This document shows, in pieces, positions 1-5,798 of a stretch of 10,554 bases of DNA (its first letter is position 1; the number at the start of each line of letters is the position of its first letter). The DNA comes from Bacteroidota bacterium. Lineage in GTDB: Bacteria > Bacteroidota > Bacteroidia > UKL13-3. The translations under genes and the position numbers were made by a program. Where the stretch lies: the NCBI GenBank assembly GCA_010027395.1, contig RGVD01000084.1:1-10554 (forward strand), given 5' to 3'. The notes under the pieces were generated by a model that was given only the letters and a program-made list of their open reading frames with translations, searched no databases and had not been told where the DNA came from.

Positions 1-1975
1 ACCTGGCTTTGGTATTATCATTTAATTGGATATTAATTATGTCTAAAATGATTTTTCTAGCTTGCTCATCATAAATCGGAAATGCAGTTTCAATGCGGGT
101 TTGAAGATTTCTTGTCATCCAATCTGCAGAAGCAAGGTAAATTTTGGCATCTCCATTATTGCCAAAAATGTATACTCGGGCATGCTCTAAAAAACGATCA
201 ATAATACTTGTTACTTGTATGTTTTCACTCAAACCTTTCACTCCTGGAACAAGACAGCAAATACCTCTAATAATTAGCTTTATTTCCACTCCAGCTCTAC
301 TGGCATCATATAGTTTCTTAATGATGTCAATATCTACCAAGCTGTTCATCTTTCCAATTATATAGGCAGTTTTTCCATTTTTCTTGTTTTGAATTTCTTT
401 TTCAATCAAATCTAAAAACTGTTTTTTCATATAATCTGAGGCAACCAATAGGTGTTTATAAGGGCCTTTTTTTACATTTAAAAACAACATATCACATAAT
501 TGTTCCACATCTTGTGTCAATCTTTTGTCCTTGGTGAATAAGCCAAAATCACTATAAATTTTCGATGTAACTCCATTGTAATTACCAGTAGATAAATGAG
601 CATATTTTTCAGTGACACCATTTTCTTTACGTGTAATTAAACAAATTTTACAATGTACTTTTTGTCCTTGTTTGCCAAAGTAAACTTGTGCTCCAGCTTC
701 CTGTAATTTGCTTGTCCAATAGATGTTTGATTCCTCATCAAATCTTGCTTGCAACTCCATAAGTACAATCACTTTTTTTCCATTCTTCACGGCATTTATG
801 AGTGCATTAACTACATTACTATGTTTGGCAACACGGTACAAAGTAATTCTAATCGTGCTAACATGAGGGTCGATAGCTGCATCACGCAAAAACCTAATTA
901 AATAGTCAAAACTTTGGTAAGGATGATGCAATAAGACATCTTTTTTTGAAATTACATCGAATAGACTTTTTGCTTTGTCAAGCTCCAAAACGGGTTTAGC
1001 TGGCATTGCATCAAAATAATCTTCATGACTGCCAACTTTTGGGAAATCCATAAAGTCTTTAAAGTTGTGATAACGGCCACCAGGAATTAGGTTTACATGA
1101 TTAAGTTCAAGTTTTTTTGCTAGTAACTCAAGCATGGTTTTAGGCATTCTTTCGTCATATACAAATCGCGTTGGGCTTCCTTTCGAACGCTGTTTTAAAC
1201 TTTTTTGAATTTTATCTAAAAAACTAATAGAATATTCTGTTTCATCAGCGTCTATAACAAACTCAGCATCTCTTGTAAGTTTGATTATATAACTTTCATA
1301 ATGGTCGAAATCGAAAATTGAGAATATACGTTTTAGATTTGCTCTAATGATATCCTCCAAAATAATGATGTAGGTGTTTTCATCTGTTTTGGGTAATACG
1401 AAAAAACGACTTAGTATACTTGTAGGGATTTCAATTAAGGCATGTTTAGGCTCTGATTTAATGCTAATATTACTCATTCTTACTGCTAGATAAATTGAGC
1501 GGTCGCGGAGATGTGGTACATTCTTTAAGTCGTCTATTAACACCGGAAATAAATGAGGTATCACAGTGTTAGTGAAATAGTTTTTTATTAGGCCGTGCTT
1601 TTCTTCGTCAAGGTTTGTTTCATTGATTAAAAAGATTTTTTTGTCCGCTAATCGAAGTAAAATATCTCTTTCGTAAATGTTTGTAAACCTATCTTGCAGT
1701 GTAACAACCATTCTTTGTATTTCTGACAAAATATCATCAGGTGAGGATTGGTATTCAGAAATTGGCTTTCTGCCATTTACCCTTTGTATTTTTCTGATTT
1801 GGGCTACACGTACCCTAAAAAATTCGTCTAGGTTAGAAGAGAAAATGGCCAAAAATTTTAGCCTTTCCATCAATGGAGTTTCAGGATTTTCTGCTTCTTG
1901 AAGCACCCTTTCATTAAATTTCAGCCAGCTTATCTCTCTATCTTCAAATAAATAGCTTTTGTATTCTTTAATCAT
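1..1975 (-). CDS. ppk1: Polyphosphate kinase 1 (PPK1), 3' end beyond the left edge
   Basis: PPK1 reversibly transfers the terminal phosphate of ATP onto long-chain polyphosphate through a phosphohistidine intermediate. The reading frame runs unbroken from the ATG at 1975 to the left edge, giving about 658 residues against a family length near 690, so only the C-terminal tail is missing. The N-terminal part has the family pattern REISWLKFNERVLQEA (about residues 14-29) and FSSNLDEFFRVRVAQI. The first phospholipase-D-like half carries His441 in KVHCKICLI, aligning with the phosphorylated His435 of E. coli PPK. The second half carries His598 in FLEHARVYIF, aligning with E. coli His592. STGNYN and IRGICCLVPGV are also family-typical. 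The residue after the catalytic His is Cys rather than the common Ala. The start fits the usual short N-terminus of Bacteroidota PPK1. The gene is divergent from the small gene at 2115. I am very sure of the identity. Confidence 0.96.
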   Translation of the reverse strand, partial: MIKEYKSYLFEDREISWLKFNERVLQEAENPETPLMERLKFLAIFSSNLDEFFRVRVAQIRKIQRVNGRKPISEYQSSPDDILSEIQRMVVTLQDRFTNIYERDILLRLADKKIFLINETNLDEEKHGLIKNYFTNTVIPHLFPVLIDDLKNVPHLRDRSIYLAVRMSNISIKSEPKHALIEIPTSILSRFFVLPKTDENTYIIILEDIIRANLKRIFSIFDFDHYESYIIKLTRDAEFVIDADETEYSISFLDKIQKSLKQRSKGSPTRFVYDERMPKTMLELLAKKLELNHVNLIPGGRYHNFKDFMDFPKVGSHEDYFDAMPAKPVLELDKAKSLFDVISKKDVLLHHPYQSFDYLIRFLRDAAIDPHVSTIRITLYRVAKHSNVVNALINAVKNGKKVIVLMELQARFDEESNIYWTSKLQEAGAQVYFGKQGQKVHCKICLITRKENGVTEKYAHLSTGNYNGVTSKIYSDFGLFTKDKRLTQDVEQLCDMLFLNVKKGPYKHLLVASDYMKKQFLDLIEKEIQNKKNGKTAYIIGKMNSLVDIDIIKKLYDASRAGVEIKLIIRGICCLVPGVKGLSENIQVTSIIDRFLEHARVYIFGNNGDAKIYLASADWMTRNLQTRIETAFPIYDEQARKIILDIINIQLNDNTKAR

Positions 1976-1981
1976 TTTAAG

Positions 1982-2014
1982 CAAAAATAAAAATTACCAT
2001 ACTCATATCTACAA
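1982..2014 (-). promoter_or_regulatory. Possible ppk1 promoter (TTG-N22-TATTTTTG)
   Basis: On the minus strand TATTTTTG (1989 down to 1982) matches the Bacteroidota -7 consensus TAnnTTTG, and a TTG (2014 to 2012) lies 22 nt upstream, within the spacing range reported for the phylum. Transcription would start only a few bases before the ATG at 1975, making the mRNA nearly leaderless. The box lies in a run of A/T, so a chance match is quite possible. Confidence 0.25.
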
Positions 2015-2021
2015 AACTTAT

Positions 2022-2048
2022 ACACTAAAGATATAAGTTGTTTAGTGT
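2022..2048. promoter_or_regulatory. Operator-like inverted repeat between ppk1 and the 2115 gene
   Basis: ACACTAAA (2022-2029) and TTTAGTGT (2041-2048) are perfect 8-base inverted arms separated by 11 bases. The spacer includes the candidate -33 TTG (2038-2040) of the rightward promoter. Arms of this size at this spacing are typical of binding sites for dimeric helix-turn-helix regulators. Neither arm pair is followed by a U tract, so it does not look like a terminator. No regulator gene is visible nearby, so the binding protein is unknown. Confidence 0.45.
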
Positions 2049-2069
2049 GTCCAATCTGTCATATATTTG
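2038..2069 (+). promoter_or_regulatory. Candidate promoter for the 2115 gene (TTG-N21-TATATTTG)
   Basis: TATATTTG (2062-2069) matches the Bacteroidota -7 consensus TAnnTTTG exactly, with TTG (2038-2040) 21 bases upstream in the -33 position. The inferred start site near 2074-2076 would leave a leader of about 40 nt before the ATG at 2115. The -33 element lies inside the inverted repeat at 2022-2048 and the start site coincides with a second dyad, consistent with a regulated promoter. Confidence 0.5.
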
Positions 2070-2075
2070 ATTAGG

Positions 2076-2094
2076 GTATGCAAATTGAGCATAC
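2076..2094. promoter_or_regulatory. Second dyad at the inferred start site of the 2115 gene
   Basis: GTATGC (2076-2081) and GCATAC (2089-2094) are perfect inverted arms around the 7-base loop AAATTGA. The dyad begins where transcription from the TATATTTG box should start, so it could be an operator or a hairpin at the very 5' end of the mRNA. Six-base arms alone are weak evidence. Its position next to another dyad makes it more interesting. Confidence 0.35.
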
Positions 2095-2114
2095 AATTCT
2101 AAATATTTGTTGTT

Positions 2115-2414
2115 ATGAAAAGATTATTTATGGTTGAACTTGAATTACCTGTTGTAATTGATACTGATTTTATGAAAATGATTCCTTCACATAGGGCATA
2201 TATTTCTCAATTAATAAATGAGGGCACAATACAGAGTTACTCCATAAACACTGAACGTACTTTAGGTTGGATTATTTTTAATTGCAAAGATGCAGAAGCT
2301 GTTTTCGAAATAGTAGAGCAATTTCCTATTTATAAATATATTTCTATACAAGTTCACGACTTGATGATACATGATAGTGAGGCTTTCAGGTTTCCTAAAA
2401 TGCACATGAACTAA
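2115..2414 (+). CDS. YciI / muconolactone-isomerase-like dimeric alpha-beta barrel protein
   Basis: This is a 99-residue soluble protein with no signal peptide or membrane segment. Its order of elements fits the ferredoxin-like half-barrel of the YciI/muconolactone delta-isomerase superfamily: strand (KRLFMVELELP), helix with IPSHRAYISQLINEG (about 24-38), strand (IQSYSIN), strand (LGWIIFNC), helix (AEAVFEIVEQFP), and a last strand (YISIQVHDLMIHD). The helix pattern IPxxRAxIxxLIxEGxIxSY and the following tryptophan strand are what I recall from Bacteroidota proteins annotated in this superfamily. The full muconolactone pathway is not nearby, so a catabolic role should not be assumed and the substrate is unknown. 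Start: ATG at 2115, behind a good promoter candidate; a second Met at residue 6 is a possible alternative. It ends at 2414 inside an inverted repeat. It is divergent from ppk1 and 94 bp before mtaB. Confidence 0.75.
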   Translation: MKRLFMVELELPVVIDTDFMKMIPSHRAYISQLINEGTIQSYSINTERTLGWIIFNCKDAEAVFEIVEQFPIYKYISIQVHDLMIHDSEAFRFPKMHMN

Positions 2415-2472
2415 TCCAAAAAAGCAATTGATTTCTTTCGTTTTGATGCCGTTTACCCCTCAATTGGATTAG
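2411..2472. repeat. Long-range inverted repeat between the 2115 gene and mtaB
   Basis: CTAATCC (2411-2417), which includes the stop codon of the upstream gene, is the exact reverse complement of GGATTAG (2466-2472). CAATTGA (2425-2431) and TCAATTG (2460-2466) form a second, inner pair. Together they could fold into an interrupted stem with an A-rich bulge on the left arm and a loop of about 28 nt. There is no U tract after it, so an intrinsic terminator is unlikely. It could be an mRNA structure or a protein site. Confidence 0.35.
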
Positions 2473-2491
2473 TAAATAAAATCAATCGTCT

Positions 2492-2499
2492 TATATTTG
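2492..2499 (+). promoter_or_regulatory. Candidate -7 box of mtaB (TATATTTG)
   Basis: TATATTTG matches TAnnTTTG exactly. The nearest upstream TTG (2464-2466) is 25 bases away, longer than usual, so the -33 half is weak. If real, the transcript starts about 5 bases before the ATG at 2509. The TTG at 2497 would then lie within the promoter and could not be the start codon. Confidence 0.35.
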
Positions 2500-2508
2500 C
2501 CGAATATC

Positions 2509-3819
2509 ATGAAGAAATCGGTAGCATTTTACACATTGGGTTGCAAACTTAACTTTTCTGAAACTTCCAGTATTGGTAGAAGTCTTGTTAAGGATGGTTA
2601 CACTAAAGTATCATTTGAAGAAGGCGCTGATGTGTATGTAATTAATACCTGCTCTGTTACCGATAATGCTGATAAAAAATGTAAGAAAATAGTTAAAGAG
2701 GCCTTACGTCAAAACCCACAAGCTTTTGTGGCTGTAATTGGCTGCTATGCCCAGCTTAAACCCCATGAAATTGCAAAAATTGATGGCGTTGATTTGGTAT
2801 TAGGTGCTGCTGAAAAGTTTAATATTAGTGAATACATCCAAAACACTGAAAAGAAAGCAGTTGCCGAGGTTAAAGAAGGTAAAATAAAAGAGGTTTTAGA
2901 TTATCATGCTTCATATTCCATTGGTGATAGAACCCGCACCTTTCTAAAAGTTCAGGATGGTTGCGATTATTTCTGCTCATTTTGTACCATTCCTTTAGCC
3001 CGAGGTAAAAGCCGCAGTGATACCATCAAGAATTTAATTATACAAGCCAATGAAATTGTAGATCAAGGCATAAAAGAAATTGTTTTAACAGGCGTTAATA
3101 CAGGCGATTTTGGTGTTAATACGGGTGAAAATTTTTTTCAACTACTCCAAGCATTAGAAAAGGTTGAAGGATTAGAAAGGATTAGAATTTCATCTATTGA
3201 ACCAAACTTGCTTACTAATGAAATTATTGAATTAGCTGCTCAATCAAAGAAGATAGTACCTCATTTTCATATTCCATTGCAATCAGGGTCTGATGCCATT
3301 CTTACTGCCATGCGCAGAAAGTATTTGACCGAATTATATACTACTAGGGTTGAAAAAATTAAAAGCCTTATTCCTCATTGTTGCATTGGAGTGGATGTGA
3401 TTGTTGGTTTTCCAGGAGAAGGCGAAGAAGAGTTTTTAGAAACTTATAATTACCTAAACCAATTGGATATTTCCTACCTTCATGTCTTTACTTACAGTGA
3501 AAGAGTTAACACCACTGCCAATAAGCTTCCAGGTAGGGTGTATATGCATACCCGATCTGATAGAAGCAAAATGCTACATATTCTTAGCGATAAAAAGCGT
3601 AGGTTCTTTTATGAACAGCATGCTGGAAAAACTTACAAGGTGCTTTGGGAAGCTGATAATGAGCAAAACATGATGTTTGGTTTCACAGATAACTATATTA
3701 AAGTGAAAACTACCTATGACCCAGCTTTGGTGAACGAAATAGCTGAAGTCAAACTTGGCGAAATTGATGCTGACATGGTTTTCAAATGCCAAATTCTACA
3801 ATGGGAATTAGCCCAATAA
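2509..3819 (+). CDS. mtaB: tRNA (t6A37) 2-methylthiotransferase MtaB
   Basis: MtaB is a radical-SAM enzyme that adds a methylthio group to N6-threonylcarbamoyladenosine at position 37 of tRNAs reading ANN codons, giving ms2t6A. The 436-residue protein has all three expected parts. The N-terminal methylthiotransferase domain has three cluster-binding cysteines: Cys12 in YTLGCKLN, Cys48 in NTCSVT and Cys79 in IGCYAQ. The radical-SAM core has the CxxxCxxC motif at Cys142, Cys146 and Cys149 (CDYFCSFC), followed by ARGKSRS. A C-terminal TRAM-like domain covers about residues 368-432. TLGCKLN and the length point to MtaB rather than MiaB or RimO. I chose the ATG at 2509 over an in-frame TTG at 2497 because MKKxVAFYTLGCKLN is the usual N-terminus and the TTG lies in a -7-like box. 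The flippase gene follows after 61 bp on the same strand. Confidence 0.95.
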   Translation: MKKSVAFYTLGCKLNFSETSSIGRSLVKDGYTKVSFEEGADVYVINTCSVTDNADKKCKKIVKEALRQNPQAFVAVIGCYAQLKPHEIAKIDGVDLVLGAAEKFNISEYIQNTEKKAVAEVKEGKIKEVLDYHASYSIGDRTRTFLKVQDGCDYFCSFCTIPLARGKSRSDTIKNLIIQANEIVDQGIKEIVLTGVNTGDFGVNTGENFFQLLQALEKVEGLERIRISSIEPNLLTNEIIELAAQSKKIVPHFHIPLQSGSDAILTAMRRKYLTELYTTRVEKIKSLIPHCCIGVDVIVGFPGEGEEEFLETYNYLNQLDISYLHVFTYSERVNTTANKLPGRVYMHTRSDRSKMLHILSDKKRRFFYEQHAGKTYKVLWEADNEQNMMFGFTDNYIKVKTTYDPALVNEIAEVKLGEIDADMVFKCQILQWELAQ

Positions 3820-3880
3820 TGCTGTAATTAGTAAAAATTAAAATTATTTAGCACATTCGCCTTTCAGTTTAAGATTCACA

Positions 3881-5212
3881 TTGGCCCTACTCAATTTAAA
3901 ATTAGATAAATTTAACAGCTTGCAGATAAACCAATTTTTAAGGTTTGGTAGCGTGTTTTTAATATCTATTTTACTGGCCAAAATATCATATTTTAGATAC
4001 AGCGGAGGCTATGGTACAAGCATTATCAGCCGCTATGAGCTCTTGATGTTGGTTAGCTCAAGTTTAAGTTTTTTCTGGGTAGCCAGTATCTGTAATACCC
4101 TCATTCCTTTTTATAATGGATCAGATGAGAAAACCCAAAAGCGAATTTTGTTTAATGCCTTTGCATTACTTACAGCATTTTCTTTGATAGCAGGTGCTGT
4201 AACCGTTGTTATAGGACATGCCAAAGGTAAGGACATAGATTTATTTGAGATTTTTGGCTTGGTAGTATTTCTAAATACCCCTACTTTTATTACAGACTAT
4301 ATTTTTTATCTGAAGGGCAAATACAAATCGATGTTGCTGTGGGGCATTAGCACCTATGCAGCCCATTTGGTTTTGCTATGTGTGCCTTTGTTTTTTAGGC
4401 AATCCCTAAACCTTTCTGTCAATTTGCTATTGATATTGGCCTTGGTAAAGTTTAACTATACCATTATTTTGTTGATGAAATACTCCACCATCAGCATTCA
4501 TACCCGCTTGATAAAGCAATTCATGATTAAGGTGATGCCTTTTATGTTCAGCATTTTGTTGGCAGGCAGTGTTGAGTATATCAACAGTTATATCATCGAT
4601 TATTATTATGATGAAACCCAATTTGCCATTTTTAGATATGGTGCAAAAGAGTTACCTATCTTCTTAATCCTTGCCAATTCGTTGAGCAATATATACAGTG
4701 GGGAAATTGCTAATCTGAATAGGGAAGGGCTCTTAAACCAAGGTTTGGCCAAGTTGAAAGTTTCATCACGCAAACTAATGTATTGGGTTTTTCCAGGCAC
4801 TATTGTACTGCTTTTTGTAAGCAAGTATTTGTTTGAATATGCCTATAATGTTGATTTGAAAGAGGGATACAAAATCTTTAATATTTATCTTTTGCTGATC
4901 ATTAGTCGTATGCTTTTCCCTCAAACAGTTATTACTGGTTTGATGAAAACAAGAGTCTTTTATTTGGTTTCTACCAATTATTTAATCATTAATGTTGTGC
5001 TCTCTTTTGTCTTTGTTCGAAGTATTGGTATTGATGGCATTGCCTACGCAACCGTTATTTCGTTCTTGGTAGAGAAAATTATGCTTGCTATTTATTGCAA
5101 AATGGAAGGTATTCGAATGAGAGAATACACCCCTATTCCAGAGTTCTTGTTTTTTTCAACACTTACCCTTGTGGCCTTCTTCCTTCCTAATTACATTATT
5201 TTACCTTTTTAG
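3881..5212 (+). CDS. Polysaccharide flippase-like membrane protein (Wzx/MOP superfamily)
   Basis: Proteins of this type move lipid-linked oligosaccharides across the inner membrane for O-antigen, capsule or exopolysaccharide assembly. The 443-residue sequence is strongly hydrophobic, with about 12 membrane segments (roughly residues 20-35, 53-76, 89-111, 122-144, 150-172, 178-199, 216-239, 257-272, 298-317, 333-355, 361-381, 386-407 and 420-441, some uncertain). The opening LQINQFLRFGSVFLISILLAK and the stretch IYLLLIISRMLFPQTVITGL resemble Bacteroidota lipopolysaccharide-biosynthesis flippases. The start is unusual. No in-frame ATG lies between the upstream stop at 3839-3841 and residue 56, which is inside the second helix. 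The TTG at 3881 gives the expected N-terminal length. The gene lies 61 bp after mtaB with no promoter that I can see, so the two are probably co-transcribed. No glycosyltransferase is next to it, and the substrate is unknown. Confidence 0.8.
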   Translation: MALLNLKLDKFNSLQINQFLRFGSVFLISILLAKISYFRYSGGYGTSIISRYELLMLVSSSLSFFWVASICNTLIPFYNGSDEKTQKRILFNAFALLTAFSLIAGAVTVVIGHAKGKDIDLFEIFGLVVFLNTPTFITDYIFYLKGKYKSMLLWGISTYAAHLVLLCVPLFFRQSLNLSVNLLLILALVKFNYTIILLMKYSTISIHTRLIKQFMIKVMPFMFSILLAGSVEYINSYIIDYYYDETQFAIFRYGAKELPIFLILANSLSNIYSGEIANLNREGLLNQGLAKLKVSSRKLMYWVFPGTIVLLFVSKYLFEYAYNVDLKEGYKIFNIYLLLIISRMLFPQTVITGLMKTRVFYLVSTNYLIINVVLSFVFVRSIGIDGIAYATVISFLVEKIMLAIYCKMEGIRMREYTPIPEFLFFSTLTLVAFFLPNYIILPF

Positions 5213-5331
5213 GTATCGCAGGTTAATAATAAAAGGCGGTTTGCTTCAATTACTAAAAATATATTTGTTTTGTAGTTTAGTCTAATATGTTTATTTCATT
5301 CTGTTCGAATGTCAAGAAACCATCTAAATTG

Positions 5332-5766
5332 TTAAGACATCATTTCTGTATTACTAACGCCATATTTAATAGCCTCTGCAAGCACATCTATATTTATGTC
5401 TTTCAACTTTTTGAACTTGATACAATAACCCGTTACACTTGCTTTTCCAATTGAACTAGCATAGGTGGTAGATAAAAATGACTTGTCATCTATACCTAAA
5501 ATGTACAAAGATATGCCGCTTGTATTAGCACTCAATCCAATTTGATAAAAGTCCTTACTAGAGCCATCTGCATATTTTATGTTTTGAAATCCATAGCCGA
5601 TATTGGGGTTAGACACCACTTTATGTTCAATATTTCTACCATCTAAGAACCATAGTTTGCAGTTGGGTATCAACCCCAAAATCAATTGGTGCAGCGCTTT
5701 CATATCATAGGCTTTTACCTCAGGCTGTTTTGTAATATATTCTTCAATTTGTTCAGATATGCTCAT
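5332..5766 (-). CDS. DUF1801 (YdhG-like) small protein
   Basis: This 144-residue soluble protein begins MSISEQIEEYITKQPEVK, followed by a helix (MKALHQLILGLIPNCK). It ends with a strand (ISLYILGID) and GKASVTGYCIKFKKLKDINIDVLAEAIKYG. That C-terminal arrangement, a strand, a G-K-(x)n-G-x-C-I-x-F-K-K-L turn and a final helix, is characteristic of DUF1801/YdhG-like proteins, which share a fold with frataxin/Fis1-like folds. The family's biochemical role is not settled, so I assign none. The gene starts 32 bp after the uvrA stop on the same strand and is probably carried on the uvrA transcript, but that does not show a role in repair. It is convergent with the flippase gene. The lysine-rich, YGFQNIKYADGSSKDF middle part lacks the common WG-x-P motif, so it is a divergent member. 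Confidence 0.7.
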   Translation of the reverse strand: MSISEQIEEYITKQPEVKAYDMKALHQLILGLIPNCKLWFLDGRNIEHKVVSNPNIGYGFQNIKYADGSSKDFYQIGLSANTSGISLYILGIDDKSFLSTTYASSIGKASVTGYCIKFKKLKDINIDVLAEAIKYGVSNTEMMS

Positions 5767-5798
5767 ATCAAATAATTAATAGAAGAATTAATTCAAAA

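Noticed and set aside
144..1901. Plus-strand open frames (for example 144-365 and 1677-1901)
   Set aside because: They lie antisense within the strongly conserved ppk1 frame and show no protein-family pattern.
2102..2109. AATATTTG just before the ATG at 2115 as a second promoter box
   Set aside because: First base deviates from TAnnTTTG and the start site would fall on the start codon; the box at 2062-2069 is better placed.
2497..2499. TTG as the start codon of mtaB
   Set aside because: The ATG at 2509 matches the usual N-terminus and the TTG lies within a likely promoter box.
5297..5311. CATTC-TGTTC-GAATG hairpin in the convergent spacer
   Set aside because: Only five base pairs and no U tract on either strand, so it does not qualify as an intrinsic terminator.
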